The translations under genes were made by a program, and so were the position numbers. This document shows positions 34,030 through 43,428 of a stretch of 58,768 nucleotides of DNA, piece after piece; position 1 is the first letter of the stretch; the number at the start of each line of letters is the position of its first letter. Under the pieces are notes generated by a model. It was not told the DNA's origin. It was given only the letters and a program-made list of their open reading frames with translations, and ran no database searches. The stretch lies in NCBI GenBank assembly GCA_015061775.1, contig SUVY01000010.1, positions 1 through 58,768 on the forward strand. Reading direction: 5' to 3'. This stretch comes from Lentisphaerota bacterium (GTDB lineage: Bacteria; Verrucomicrobiota; Lentisphaeria; Victivallales; Victivallaceae).

Positions 34030-35792
34030 TATTCCGAAACAAAAAACAGCTCCTTGCCGGAGCGGTGATCGCCGCTGCGGTATTTCTTGTTTTCATGCCC
34101 GCGTTGGGAAGCTCTCCCATGCTGGTGAGCGACGATATGCTCTATGTCGGAACGTGGGCGCGGCTCGAGCTGAGTGTTGAAAATATAATCTACTATTTCA
34201 AGACTCCGATACTGTTTCTCCACAGCCCGCTTGTGATGATGACTTTTATGATCGACAAGCTCATCTGGGGAGAAAATCTCGCATGGGGTGCTGGATGCGT
34301 CAATGCGCTTTTGCATTCGGTCTCGGCAGTGCTTTTCTTTACTCTGCTCAATATGCTGCACTTCTACCGCCGCGGAAAGAGGTCGTTGCGTATTCCGCTT
34401 GAGCTCTCGGCACTCACAGCTTTTCTGTGGGCAGTTCATCCGCAGCGGGCGGAGAGCGTAGCGTGGATATGTGAGCGAAAGGACTGCCTTGTTGCTCTGC
34501 TGTTTCTCGGAGCAGCGGTCTCCTTTGTGCGCAGTTACCGCAAAAACAAATATGATATCGCAGGAACAGTAATGCTTGCGGCAAGTTTTCTCTGCAAGCC
34601 CATGCTGATAACCTTTCCTGCGGCCGCCGCGGTGTTCATCTTCTGCGAGACGCGGGGCAGGGGGATAGTTAAAAAACTCAAATACCTCATTCCGTCTGCT
34701 GCCGTGTCGCTCGTATATTTCACGGTGAATATCACCCAGGTCGGAAAGAGTGCATCTAACAACCGGCTGCTCGATGCTGAAAAACTGTTGGAGGTTTTTG
34801 CCAATGTCGGTCGTTACTGCGGAAAGAGTTTTTTCCCCGCAGAGCTCTGCACCTACTATCCGGAGAAACTTCCCCTGAGCGATATGTGGTATTGGCTTAT
34901 ACTGCTGCTGCCGCTGCTGTTTTTGTTTTTTGAAAAGAGCCGGAAATATGCACTCTATGTGCTGGCTCCCTGCGTGGTGCTGTTTCTGATAATCGTTGCC
35001 CCTGTATCCGGAATAATTCCGATCGGAGGCAGCGATTTTGCCGACCGTTACAGCTATATTCCGTCGTTGTTCCTCTTCTGCGCGGCGGCGTTTGCGGCGT
35101 CTCTATTGGTTCAGAGATACGAAAGAGCCCGCCTGTGGGTCTGCGCGGCATTGGCTCTGCTCGCCATACTCTCTATAGCCGAAGTCAGGGTGGTGTCACA
35201 GAATTACCGCGACGAAAAGCTGTTTCAGGAAAGCGCAATAGCAGTAGAAAATCCCCATTGGAGAAATCTCTTTTCCTACGGGCACCGGCTGCTGCAGGAG
35301 AAACGCTATGCCGAGGCGTATAACATGGCGGAAAACTTTCATATACCGTCAGATGCTTCAAGAGAGCGCAAGGTCGCGTTTCAAACCTTCAAGACTTCGG
35401 TCAAGGCTCTTTCGATGATCTATCTCGGAAACGTCGAACAGGGGCTTCCCATGCTGGACAGCGTGCTCTTTTCAAAGAACTGCGTCTATGTGCGCGACGT
35501 ATCGCTCGGCTTTGCCCGCGACACGATGAATATTGCCGCCAAACTGCATCTCCAGCGCGGAAATGTGAAAAAAGCCGCCCATATCTTCGGAATGCTCTCA
35601 GATCTTTACGGAGAGCTCGTTCCCGAAGAGCGCGACTTCTGTCTCGGAGTCCGCGCCATGATACTGCGCAACTACCCTGAGGCGGTCATGTATTTTGAGC
35701 GGCTTGCGGCAAAATACTCCAATGAGCGGATAATTTCCAATCTGAACGAAGCCCGCCGCCGTGCGGCATTGGCACAGCAGCGGGGAGAGTAG
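34026..35792 (+). CDS. TMTC-like GT-C membrane protein with TPR-like C-terminus
   Basis: A 588-residue protein with about 10-11 membrane segments in the first 400 residues and a soluble helical tail of about 180 residues with TPR-like repeats (LLQEKRYAEAYNMAENF, LHLQRGNVKKAAHIFGML). It resembles the TMTC/DUF1736 branch of GT-C proteins: the loop WAVHPQRAESVAWICERKDC (near 137-156) is the recognisable signature, and SDDMLYV near residue 38 supplies the acidic pair of loop 1. Eukaryotic relatives mannosylate proteins; the bacterial role is not established. It overlaps coaD by four bases, probably because of compaction and not shared function. Confidence 0.78.
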   Translation: MIFRNKKQLLAGAVIAAAVFLVFMPALGSSPMLVSDDMLYVGTWARLELSVENIIYYFKTPILFLHSPLVMMTFMIDKLIWGENLAWGAGCVNALLHSVSAVLFFTLLNMLHFYRRGKRSLRIPLELSALTAFLWAVHPQRAESVAWICERKDCLVALLFLGAAVSFVRSYRKNKYDIAGTVMLAASFLCKPMLITFPAAAAVFIFCETRGRGIVKKLKYLIPSAAVSLVYFTVNITQVGKSASNNRLLDAEKLLEVFANVGRYCGKSFFPAELCTYYPEKLPLSDMWYWLILLLPLLFLFFEKSRKYALYVLAPCVVLFLIIVAPVSGIIPIGGSDFADRYSYIPSLFLFCAAAFAASLLVQRYERARLWVCAALALLAILSIAEVRVVSQNYRDEKLFQESAIAVENPHWRNLFSYGHRLLQEKRYAEAYNMAENFHIPSDASRERKVAFQTFKTSVKALSMIYLGNVEQGLPMLDSVLFSKNCVYVRDVSLGFARDTMNIAAKLHLQRGNVKKAAHIFGMLSDLYGELVPEERDFCLGVRAMILRNYPEAVMYFERLAAKYSNERIISNLNEARRRAALAQQRGE

Positions 35793-35799
35793 TCAGTTG

Positions 35800-35820
35800 T
35801 CCTGAAGGGGGATTTCAGGA
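35800..35820. terminator. Convergent-gene hairpin between the TMTC-like gene and clpB
   Basis: TCCTGAA (35800-35806) pairs with TTCAGGA (35814-35820) around a G-rich loop; it spans the clpB stop codon. There is no T run on either side, so termination is uncertain. Confidence 0.35.
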
Positions 35821-38397
35821 GAATATGAGCTGTCCATCTTTTTCTCCGATGACCAGCGTCGAATTTTCGGGATATTTGCTCTGCAGTATCAGTCTTGATA
35901 CCGGAGTCTCGATCAATCTGATGATCGCCCGTTTGAGCGGACGCGCTCCGAATGCGGGATCGTAACCGGCATCTGCGATCAGCTCCTTAGCCTGATCTGT
36001 CACCTCGAGCGAGATGTTCTGAGCGGCGAGCTGTTTTCTGAAGAGTTCGAGTTGGATATCGACGATGCTCCTGATGTTTTCCTTTGAAAGGCGGTGGAAC
36101 GTCAGTATCTCATCGACCCGGTTGAGGAACTCCGGACGGAAAAACTTATGCATTTCAGACATAAGTTTATCCCGCACCTGATCGAGATCGTCTCCGGCAT
36201 TGAGTATCATCTCGCTGCCGATGTTGCTGGTCATGATGATGATGGTGTTTTTGAAGTTGACGTGTCTGCCCTGGGAATCGGTGACAACACCGTCATCGAG
36301 CACCTGGAGCAGGATATTGAACACATCAGGATGAGCTTTCTCTATCTCATCGAAGAGGATGACGCTGTAAGGTTTGCGCCGGACAGCTTCGGTGAGCTGA
36401 CCTCCTTCCTCATATCCGACATATCCCGGAGGCGCACCGATGAGACGCGAGACGCTGAATTTTTCCATATATTCAGACATATCTATACGCACCATGGCTC
36501 TCTCATCGTCGAAGAGGTCGTCGGCGAGGGCGCGGGCGAGTTCAGTTTTTCCGACTCCGGTGGGGCCGAGAAAGATGAAGCTTGCGATGGGGCGCTTGGC
36601 ATCTTTGAGTCCGGCTCTCGCTCTCAGAACGGCATCGGCTACTGCGGAAACGGCTTCATCCTGTCCGATGACCCTGCTGTGCAGGCGGCTGTCGAGATTG
36701 AGCAGTTTTTCCCGCTCGCTCTGAACGAGCTTGCTTACAGGAATATGTGTCCAGCGGCTGATGATATTGGCGATATCCTCCTCATCGACCTCCTCTTTGA
36801 GCAGGCGGTTCCCGGCATTTTCGCGTATGGCTTTCTCGGCGGATTCGATCTGCTGTTCGATGCCCGGAATTATTCCGTGGCGCAGTTCGGCAGCCTTTTC
36901 GAGATTGTAGTCGCGTTCCGCTTTTGCGAGCTGCATTTTTGCGAGATCGAGACTTTCGCGGCTCTCCCTCAGAGAAGTGATCGCCTTCTTCTCGTTTTCG
37001 TATCTCTGGCGCAGAGCCTTGCCGGTTTCCCTGAGTTCAGCCGCCTCAGCTTCAAGAGCGTTTCTGCGCTTGGCGGAGTTCTCATCTTTTTCGTTTTTCA
37101 AACTGGTGAGTTCGATTTCGATCTGCATGACCCTGCGCTCATTTTCATCCAGCTCTTCCGGGCTGCTGTCGATCTCGGTACGCAGACTTGCCGCAGCCTC
37201 ATCGATAAGGTCGATCGCCTTGTCCGGAAGAAAACGGTCTGATATATATTTGTCAGAGAGCACCGCCGCTGCGACCAGCGCGCTGTCGCGGAGTTTGACT
37301 CCGTGGTGCAGTTCATACCGCTCTTTGAGGCCGCGCAGGATGGATATGGTGTCCTCAACCGACGGAGCATCGACCATGACCGACTGGAAACGTCTTTCGA
37401 GCGCGGCATCCTTTTCGATATACTTGCGGTATTCATCGAGCGTGGTGGCTCCGATGCAATGGAGTTCTCCGCGGGCGAGCATGGGTTTGAGCAGATTGCC
37501 TGCATCCATAGCTCCCTCGGAAGCACCTGCTCCGACGACGGTGTGCAGTTCATCGATGAAGAGGATGACTTTTCCTTCGGAGGAAGTGACCTCTTTGAGG
37601 ACAGCTTTGAGCCGCTCTTCAAACTCTCCGCGGTATTTTGCTCCGGCGATGAGCGAGCCCATATCCAGCGCGACGAGCTGGCGGTCTTTGAGGTTTTCCG
37701 GAACGTCTCCGCGCACGATACGTCTGGCGAGCCCCTCGACGATGGCGGTCTTGCCGACTCCGGGAGAACCGATGATGACGGGATTGTTTTTGGTACGGCG
37801 TGAGAGGATCTGGATGACCCTGCGTATTTCGTCATCTCTTCCGATAACCGGGTCGAGTTTATCCTGCATGGCGAGCAGAGTAAGGTCTCTTGAGTATTTT
37901 TTGAGTGCCTCAAAGGTGTTTTCGGGATCGGGACCTGTGACCCGCTGATTTCCCCTCAACGCCTGGAGCGCCTCAAGAACTCTGCTGTTTTCTATTCCGC
38001 AGCTTGCGAGCAGTTTGCAGGCTCCTGAATTCGGAGCTTTGAACATGGCAAGCAGCAGGTGTTCGACGCTGACATACTCATCGTGCATCTCTCCTGCGAT
38101 GGAGAACGAGTCGTTTATCAGGGTGCTGAACTCCCTTGACTGTGAAAGCTGGTGAGAGACGTCTCCTGAGAGTCTCGGAAGGTTGTTCAAAGCCTCTCCG
38201 AGCCGGGACTCAAATATGCTGCGGTTGACTCCGAGCTTCTCGATGATGGAGGGAACAAGTCCGTCCTGCTGGTGGAACAAAGCATCGAGCAAATGGAGTG
38301 CAGCTATCTCGGTATTGTGGTGTTCTATTGCGGACTGCTGGGCAGCCATGAGAGCTTCGCGTGATTTGTTGGTGAGCTTTTCAAAATTGATATTCAT
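35815..38397 (-). CDS. clpB: ClpB disaggregase (Hsp100)
   Basis: Hexameric AAA+ chaperone that rescues aggregated proteins with DnaK. From ATG 38397 the protein has 860 residues, the usual length; an upstream frame extension has no support. TCAGGAGGAAAT precedes the start. The N-domain ([20 protein letters not shown]) is followed by nucleotide domain 1 with GSPGVGKT (near 208) and [16 protein letters not shown]. The coiled-coil middle domain (about 405-520) comes next, then domain 2 with [15 protein letters not shown] (near 608), the pore loop [13 protein letters not shown] and sensor [14 protein letters not shown] sigma-32-like promoter lies about 65 bases upstream, consistent with heat induction. 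Confidence 0.97.
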   Translation of the reverse strand: MNINFEKLTNKSREALMAAQQSAIEHHNTEIAALHLLDALFHQQDGLVPSIIEKLGVNRSIFESRLGEALNNLPRLSGDVSHQLSQSREFSTLINDSFSIAGEMHDEYVSVEHLLLAMFKAPNSGACKLLASCGIENSRVLEALQALRGNQRVTGPDPENTFEALKKYSRDLTLLAMQDKLDPVIGRDDEIRRVIQILSRRTKNNPVIIGSPGVGKTAIVEGLARRIVRGDVPENLKDRQLVALDMGSLIAGAKYRGEFEERLKAVLKEVTSSEGKVILFIDELHTVVGAGASEGAMDAGNLLKPMLARGELHCIGATTLDEYRKYIEKDAALERRFQSVMVDAPSVEDTISILRGLKERYELHHGVKLRDSALVAAAVLSDKYISDRFLPDKAIDLIDEAAASLRTEIDSSPEELDENERRVMQIEIELTSLKNEKDENSAKRRNALEAEAAELRETGKALRQRYENEKKAITSLRESRESLDLAKMQLAKAERDYNLEKAAELRHGIIPGIEQQIESAEKAIRENAGNRLLKEEVDEEDIANIISRWTHIPVSKLVQSEREKLLNLDSRLHSRVIGQDEAVSAVADAVLRARAGLKDAKRPIASFIFLGPTGVGKTELARALADDLFDDERAMVRIDMSEYMEKFSVSRLIGAPPGYVGYEEGGQLTEAVRRKPYSVILFDEIEKAHPDVFNILLQVLDDGVVTDSQGRHVNFKNTIIIMTSNIGSEMILNAGDDLDQVRDKLMSEMHKFFRPEFLNRVDEILTFHRLSKENIRSIVDIQLELFRKQLAAQNISLEVTDQAKELIADAGYDPAFGARPLKRAIIRLIETPVSRLILQSKYPENSTLVIGEKDGQLIFS

Positions 38398-38459
38398 AGT
38401 ACATTTCCTCCTGATTTGGGTTTTCCGCTTCAAATAGGAGCAAATTCCGTGCCGGAAGC

Positions 38460-38488
38460 TTGAAATAAGGGGTGTGAACGTGTATATT
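38460..38488 (+). promoter_or_regulatory. Predicted promoter of the SpoU methyltransferase gene
   Basis: TTGAAA (38460-38465), 17 bases, TATATT (38483-38488). The start near 38495 excludes the ATG at 38474 as translation start and favours ATG 38528 or 38540. Confidence 0.65.
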
Positions 38489-38492
38489 TCAA
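38463..38492 (-). promoter_or_regulatory. Putative heat-shock (sigma-32-type) promoter of clpB
   Basis: On the minus strand: TTGAAA, 14 bases, CCCCTTATTT. This is close to the RpoH pattern CTTGAAA-N12/16-CCCCATNT. It ends about 65 bases before the clpB ATG and overlaps the divergent promoter base for base. Confidence 0.5.
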
Positions 38493-38527
38493 TGCGTAAT
38501 AATAAATCTGTGACAAAGTGTCGCACA

Positions 38528-39367
38528 ATGGATGACAAAATGGAATTTATCAAAATCACGAGCGCGCAAAATGACGCAGTCAAACATCTGGTAAAACTCC
38601 GCGACCGCCGCAAGCGGGAGAAGGAGCAGCTGACCATCCTCGAGGGCTACCGCGAGCTCACCCGTGCCGTGGAGTACGGTATGAAACTTGTGGAGTGCTA
38701 CTTTTCACCGTCCCATTTTCTGGGAGAAAACGAGTATCCTCTGCTGGAAAAACTCGCCAATATGGGAATTCCTGTGCGCGAGCTTGCTCCGCAGCTTCTG
38801 GAAAAAGTGACCTACCGCGACCGTCCCGAGGGACTGCTTGCCGTGGCAGAGATGCGCCGCCACACCCTCGATGATCTGCCAATCGATCCCCAAGGGCTCT
38901 ATCTCGTAGCGGAAACAGTGGAAAAACCGGGCAACCTCGGCTCCATGCTCCGCAGCGCGGACGCCGTCAACGCTACCGGAGTCATCATCTGTGAGCGCGG
39001 AACCGATATCTACAACCCCAATGTGATACGTGCCAGTACCGGAGCGATCTTTTCTGTTCCGCTCGCCGAGTGCGACAATGAGTCTGCCAAAGCGTGGCTG
39101 AAAAAACATAATATCCTGACGCTTGCGGCGACTCCGCACACCGACTATTGCTATACCGACGTCGATCTCACTCAGGGAGTTGCTATCGTCGTCGGAGCCG
39201 AGCAGACCGGACTTACCGACTTCTGGATGAAGGGAGCCGACCTGCCTGTGGTGATCCCCATGCTGGGAAAAATCGACTCTCTCAATGTTGCAACGGCGAC
39301 GACCATACTGCTCTACGAGGCAGTCCGGCAGCGTAATTTCCCGGGATTTGTCAAAAAGGTAAATTAA
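38528..39367 (+). CDS. TrmH/SpoU-family RNA 2'-O-methyltransferase
   Basis: SPOUT-fold enzyme that uses S-adenosylmethionine to methylate a ribose in rRNA or tRNA. From ATG 38528 the protein has 279 residues; ATG 38540 is an equally possible start. The N-terminal substrate-binding domain ([26 protein letters not shown]) leads to the SPOUT motifs: [20 protein letters not shown] (motif 1), [13 protein letters not shown] (motif 2) and [22 protein letters not shown] (motif 3, knot). The exact RNA target is unknown. A glycoside hydrolase gene follows after 19 bases. Confidence 0.92.
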   Translation: MDDKMEFIKITSAQNDAVKHLVKLRDRRKREKEQLTILEGYRELTRAVEYGMKLVECYFSPSHFLGENEYPLLEKLANMGIPVRELAPQLLEKVTYRDRPEGLLAVAEMRRHTLDDLPIDPQGLYLVAETVEKPGNLGSMLRSADAVNATGVIICERGTDIYNPNVIRASTGAIFSVPLAECDNESAKAWLKKHNILTLAATPHTDYCYTDVDLTQGVAIVVGAEQTGLTDFWMKGADLPVVIPMLGKIDSLNVATATTILLYEAVRQRNFPGFVKKVN

Positions 39368-39386
39368 AACAGGAGACAGTCTGACG

Positions 39387-40817
39387 ATGACCGATCGTGC
39401 TTTTTCTTTTGATAAAGTTCCGGAGCCGGTGTACGATGCCCGTCCGGACTTCCTGAAGCTCTACCGCAGGGCTTGGGAGCTTGCATCTGAGCATATCGAT
39501 GAGAGCATAAAGGGGCTTCCTGTTGAGCGGCACATGGATGAGGGGTGTATGCCCGACCGCCTCTGGATCTGGGACACCTGCTTTATGGCGCATTTCTGCA
39601 AGTACTCTCCTGAAGTTTTTCCCGGAATAGAGAGTCTCGACAACTTCTATCTGCCGTTGTATGATAACGTGGAGTCTCCCTGTCTTATCCACCACCCGGA
39701 TAATCCTCCGCTCTTTGCCTGGGCGGAGTATGAATATTACCGCTTTACCGGAGACAAGTCGCGCATCTTCCGCAATCTGGTGGAAAAAAAGTATCTCCAG
39801 AAGCACTATGATTTTCTTGAAAACCGGTGCAAAGTCGGCGGGCGTGTTCCCGGCTGCGCCATGCACACCGTCTGGCAGAAGTTTGAAAACGGTTACATGT
39901 GGGGAGGCACTCCGTCGGGAATGGACAACACTCCGCGCGGAAATGACAAACACTACCTCATTTATTGGATAGACGCCATCTCTCAGCAGGCTCTCTCAGC
40001 ACTTTATATATCCCGTCTCGCTGATGAGATAGGAGAAGAGGGTATAAGCAGAGAGTACAAGGCAAAATACGAAGAGAAAAAAGATATCATCAACCGGTAT
40101 TACTTCGATGAGACAAAGGGGTATTATCTTGACGTTGAGATATACGATATGAAGCCGTGCGATGTGCTTACTCCTGCGAGTTTCTGGGTTATGATGGCGG
40201 AGGCCGCTCCTGCCGGACGGGCAGCGCGTCAGGTGAAAACGCTGACCAACCCCGACCAGCTCGGAGGAGTAGTTCCCGCTCCCGGCGTGGCGCGCAACAA
40301 CCCGCTCTTCGTTCCGGACGGACAATACTGGAGAGGCGGAGTCTGGCTTCCAATCAGCTATATGACCGCAAAATCGCTTGAAAAGTACGGTTTTTTTGAT
40401 CTTGCGGCGAGCTTTGCCGAGCTGACGGTCAACCACATGTCAAAGACTTATCAGGAGTTCTTCCCTCCGACCATCTGGGAGTGCTATTCTCCGACCGGAT
40501 ATGCTCCGGCGAAGCGGAGTGCAGACAAGTACGCCCGTCCGGATTTCTGCGGCTGGAGCGCGCTCGGACCGATATCCATGCTGCTTGAGAACATCCTCGG
40601 TTTCCACCGTGCCGATGCAGCGGAAAAAGTGCTCGAGTACCACTACCGCCCCGATATCGGCAGGCACGGAGTCCGCAACTATGTATTTGGAGATATCAGA
40701 TGCGATATAATCATCGACAACGGCGTCGCTGAAGTTACTTCAGACCGCGCGTTCACTTTTTCGGTTGACGGAGTGAAGCACAAGTGTCTTCCCGGAACCG
40801 GCAGGATATCTCTTTAA
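39387..40817 (+). CDS. GH63/GH37-like (alpha/alpha)6 glycoside hydrolase
   Basis: A 476-residue cytoplasmic protein resembling the trehalase / mannosylglycerate hydrolase / GH63 clan, which inverts alpha-glycosidic bonds. Visible signatures are LWIWDTCFMAH (near 54), SGMDNTPRGN (catalytic Asp near 175), GQYWRGGVWLPISYM (near 312), TIWECYSPTG (probable catalytic Glu near 363) and FCGWSALGPISM. No signal peptide is present, so it probably processes imported di- or oligosaccharides. It lies 19 bases after the methyltransferase and ends just before the nadD promoter. Confidence 0.82.
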   Translation: MTDRAFSFDKVPEPVYDARPDFLKLYRRAWELASEHIDESIKGLPVERHMDEGCMPDRLWIWDTCFMAHFCKYSPEVFPGIESLDNFYLPLYDNVESPCLIHHPDNPPLFAWAEYEYYRFTGDKSRIFRNLVEKKYLQKHYDFLENRCKVGGRVPGCAMHTVWQKFENGYMWGGTPSGMDNTPRGNDKHYLIYWIDAISQQALSALYISRLADEIGEEGISREYKAKYEEKKDIINRYYFDETKGYYLDVEIYDMKPCDVLTPASFWVMMAEAAPAGRAARQVKTLTNPDQLGGVVPAPGVARNNPLFVPDGQYWRGGVWLPISYMTAKSLEKYGFFDLAASFAELTVNHMSKTYQEFFPPTIWECYSPTGYAPAKRSADKYARPDFCGWSALGPISMLLENILGFHRADAAEKVLEYHYRPDIGRHGVRNYVFGDIRCDIIIDNGVAEVTSDRAFTFSVDGVKHKCLPGTGRISL

Positions 40818-40826
40818 AAACGGCAG

Positions 40827-40854
40827 TTGTTTTTTTGCAGAAACATATTATATT
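40827..40854 (+). promoter_or_regulatory. Predicted promoter of nadD
   Basis: TTGTTT (40827-40832), 16 bases, TATATT (40849-40854). It implies a start near 40861, so nadD translation must begin at 40874 or 40877 and not at the upstream in-frame ATG. Confidence 0.55.
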
Positions 40855-40873
40855 GAGACACAGCAGCAGGTAT

Positions 40874-41482
40874 ATGATGAGCGAAAATCAGGTGACAGCG
40901 TTTTTCGGAGGCAGTTTTGATCCTCCGCATCCCGGGCATCTCGGAGTCGCGCAGGGCGCATTGAACTCCGGACGGTGTGACCGGGTACTGTGGGTACCCG
41001 CGTACCTGCCTCCGCACAAGGTCGGGAAAGAGCGCGCTCCCTTTGAGGTTCGCTGTTCCATGGTGCGCGATCTTATTTCAGGAGCGGCAGGCATGGAGCT
41101 CTCGGATATCGAACAGCAGCTCGCTCTCGAACCATCTTACACCATCTCTGTCATGGAGGAACTTGCCAAACGCGTTCCCGGCAGGCTCGCACTGCTTATC
41201 GGAAGCGACTCTCTCGCCCAGCTGCATACCTGGCACCGGGCGCATGAGCTTGTTGCGCGCTATGAGATACTCTCCTATCCGCGCAAAGAAGCGTGTGTGA
41301 CCGAAGAGTATCTCGCGCAGTTCTGGAGCAAAGAAGAGTGTCTCAAACTGCTTTCCGGTGTGCTCGATGGAAAATTTTTTGAAATATCTTCAACAGATAT
41401 CCGGAAAAAGATGGAAAAAAACGCAAAGTGGAGCGATATTAAAAAGTTGACAAATATTTTGATGAAAAATGGAGAATATTGA
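40874..41482 (+). CDS. nadD: Nicotinate-nucleotide adenylyltransferase
   Basis: Adenylates nicotinate mononucleotide in NAD+ synthesis. From ATG 40874 the protein has 202 residues, typical for NadD. Motifs are FFGGSFDPPHPGHLGVAQGA (nucleotidyltransferase HxGH as HPGH) and RLALLIGSDSLAQLHTWHRA. The ISSTDIRKKM motif near the end contacts ATP. Two tandem ATGs (40874, 40877) leave the exact start open. The gene overlaps or abuts rsfS, the same order as in many bacteria. Confidence 0.95.
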   Translation: MMSENQVTAFFGGSFDPPHPGHLGVAQGALNSGRCDRVLWVPAYLPPHKVGKERAPFEVRCSMVRDLISGAAGMELSDIEQQLALEPSYTISVMEELAKRVPGRLALLIGSDSLAQLHTWHRAHELVARYEILSYPRKEACVTEEYLAQFWSKEECLKLLSGVLDGKFFEISSTDIRKKMEKNAKWSDIKKLTNILMKNGEY

Positions 41483-41483
41483 T

Positions 41484-41858
41484 ATGGTCGAAAAAACCGA
41501 TTATCAGGCACTTCTTGATTTCTGTATCAAGTGCGCCGAAGACAAACTTGCAGAAAATATAGTCACCCTCAATATCGGCAAAGTTTCAAGTGTAGCCGAT
41601 TATATGATGGTGGCAACTGCTTCCAGCGAGCCGCAGCTGCGCGCCCTGTCAAGCTTCATCGAGCGTCAGGTGAGAGATGAATTCAAACTGCGTACTCTCA
41701 ATCAGCCCGACGACAGCTCAAGCGGCTGGGTGCTGCTCGATTTCGGCAATCTTATCATCCACCTGATGACTCCCGAGAGCCGCGAACGCTACAACCTCGA
41801 AGGCCTCTGGGGAGAAAACCCCAGCCACGCCACCGCCGAGAAACTCGCGCGCCGCTGA
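41484..41858 (+). CDS. rsfS: Ribosomal silencing factor RsfS
   Basis: Binds uL14 on the large subunit and blocks subunit joining under nutrient limitation. The protein has 124 residues from ATG 41484, which GGAG (41471-41474) fits; ATG 41469, inside the nadD end, is the alternative. Family motifs are ADYMMVATASSEPQLRALSSFI and SGWVLLDFGNLIIHLMTPESRERYNLEGLW. The nadD-rsfS order is conserved across bacteria and supports the call. A partial repeat box and repeat copy C follow. Confidence 0.95.
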   Translation: MVEKTDYQALLDFCIKCAEDKLAENIVTLNIGKVSSVADYMMVATASSEPQLRALSSFIERQVRDEFKLRTLNQPDDSSSGWVLLDFGNLIIHLMTPESRERYNLEGLWGENPSHATAEKLARR

Positions 41859-41923
41859 AAAAACTTTGTTCCCTATATGGGGGAGATAATCAAGTCACTT
41901 TATAAATAACAGATATAAGAATT

Positions 41924-42031
41924 CCGCTTTTCTTGAAAGGGTGAGAGGGGCGCGGGGAGAGAGGGAAAACTTCTTTTCGCGCGAAAAGAAGTTTTCCCTC
42001 TTTCCCCGCATCATCTCCCCATATCAGGAAC
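41924..42031 (-). repeat. Dispersed palindromic element, copy C
   Basis: Reverse orientation, from CCGCTTTTCTTGAAAGGG to CATCTCCCCATATCAGGAAC. The core arms are 29 bases each (41952-41980 and 41981-42009) with one mismatch and no loop, meeting at TTTTCGC/GCGAAAA. An inverted partial copy of its right-end box (CCCTATATGGGGGAGATAAT) lies upstream at about 41870-41890. Confidence 0.85.
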
Positions 42032-42054
42032 AGCGTTGAAAACAGGACAGGGTA

Positions 42055-42660
42055 ATGAATAACGAAGACTGGCACGCAAACAGAAGCGAAGAAGAGTGGG
42101 AGCTTGAGATCCGCCGCGATGAGAAGCGGATCAACCGCTATTTCCACGAATTGCCTGTCTGTATAGACCTTCCTGAAGAGGAGGAGTTTATTTTTTCAGA
42201 TATCTCCTCCATTCCTGAACTTATTCCCCAGAATTCATCTGCCGATGAGCTGCGGAGGATCTGCCGTCCCGATGATGACTCCGACGATGATATGCACGAC
42301 GGAGCTCATGGAGATGATGAAAACGTCTGCTCCGTCAACGATATGGCGGTCGATTGGGCGATGCTCTGCGTCGAAAAACTTTGCGGCGAACTCTGGAACG
42401 CCGGAGTCGGAATAAGCTGCGATTTCGGCAAACTCATCGCCCGTATCGAGGAGTTCAATACTTCCGCTGAGAACTCCGATAAGAACCTTAGCAAAAGCGT
42501 CGGCAAACGTATGCTGCGCGACCTCGGAACTCTTATTTTGCACCTCAGCGACCTCAGCCGCTATCAGTGCGGCATCAAAGAGGATTGCGATGGATTTATC
42601 GAAAAACTCAACAATCTGAGATTTGTCCTCAAAAAACGCATTGAGGAAGTCGTCGGCTGA
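42055..42660 (+). CDS. Hypothetical acidic protein, 201 residues
   Basis: I do not recognise this protein. It is soluble and strongly acidic in the first half (ELEIRRDEKRINRYFHELP, then LPEEEEFIFSD and CRPDDDSDDDMHDGAHGDDE). A helical second half contains DWAMLCVEKLCGELWNAGVG, GKRMLRDLGTLILHLSDLS and FIEKLNNLRFVLKKRIEEVV. No signal or membrane segment is seen. GGACAGGGTA precedes the ATG, a usable though weak site. It starts 24 bases after repeat C and ends three bases before the convergent M50-like gene. Confidence 0.65.
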   Translation: MNNEDWHANRSEEEWELEIRRDEKRINRYFHELPVCIDLPEEEEFIFSDISSIPELIPQNSSADELRRICRPDDDSDDDMHDGAHGDDENVCSVNDMAVDWAMLCVEKLCGELWNAGVGISCDFGKLIARIEEFNTSAENSDKNLSKSVGKRMLRDLGTLILHLSDLSRYQCGIKEDCDGFIEKLNNLRFVLKKRIEEVVG

Positions 42661-42663
42661 TTA

Positions 42664-43428
42664 TCATTTGCGCGGAACAAGCAGCAGTATGAGCGCGAAA
42701 GCTCCGGAAATAATGACGATGATGCCGACTGTTCCAGATGCCGCAAAGATCAGTTCCTGAAGTTTTGGAATAACTGAGGTGTTTTCCCATTCTCCGAGCC
42801 AGCCGAAGCAGAAGCAGGCGGCGAGAACCAGATTTATTATGGCGATGATACCGTCTGCGGCTCCCAGCAGATCAGGAGCTGACAGAGTGATGTGCGAAGT
42901 GATCGCAAAACTGAGATAGAGCCAGAGCCAGCTCTGCCAGCGCGCCCAGAAGCCGAAAGAGAAAAACTCCGAAGAGAAGCTCGAGAGAAAGCCGGATATG
43001 CTGTCGTAAGAGCAGGTCATTTCCTGCGGAAGCAGCCATGCTGAAGTAAACCACAGCGCGGTAAGTCCGAGCCAGACGGGACCTGTTCCGATAAAGAAGT
43101 TTCCGATCCTCTGGTAGATGCTTTTGGTATTATAGGTGTGGCTGACATAGCCGAGTGTTCCGTCTTCTTCCGGAGAAAAGAGTTTCATATCCTCGATTTT
43201 GTGTCTGAAAATGATGCAAAAGAGCGCGTGTCCGAGTTCGTGAACAGCCACTCCGGGAGCGGTAAGCAGGATATAGAGTGAGACTCCGAAAATATTGGCG
43301 AGACTGCGGCGCAGGGAGCCGGATATGAACTGCATGACCAGCGCAAGAAGCAACCACGGAACAACTCCGTAGAGCAAAATCAGCGCGGAGTATTTGAGTG
43401 CATCGAGCAGATAACAGGTTATCGGCAT
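42664..43428 (-). CDS. M50-like membrane metalloprotease
   Basis: A 254-residue protein with about six membrane segments and the zinc motif HELGH (near residues 62-66, in APGVAVHELGHALFCIIFRH). It is therefore probably an intramembrane or membrane-embedded peptidase of the M50 (site-2 protease) clan. The LGYVSHTYNTKSIYQRIGNFFIGTGP segment follows, and a second-ligand Asp may be in SAPDLLGAADGI (near 185-196). There is no PDZ domain. It begins at the base next to the stop of the GH36 gene and so is likely in one operon with it and the TPR gene. Its substrate is unknown. Confidence 0.78.
   Translation of the reverse strand: MPITCYLLDALKYSALILLYGVVPWLLLALVMQFISGSLRRSLANIFGVSLYILLTAPGVAVHELGHALFCIIFRHKIEDMKLFSPEEDGTLGYVSHTYNTKSIYQRIGNFFIGTGPVWLGLTALWFTSAWLLPQEMTCSYDSISGFLSSFSSEFFSFGFWARWQSWLWLYLSFAITSHITLSAPDLLGAADGIIAIINLVLAACFCFGWLGEWENTSVIPKLQELIFAASGTVGIIVIISGAFALILLLVPRK

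Noticed and set aside
36094-37242. 382-residue open frame opposite clpB
   Set aside because: A shadow of ClpB with low-complexity acidic and phenylalanine-rich composition.
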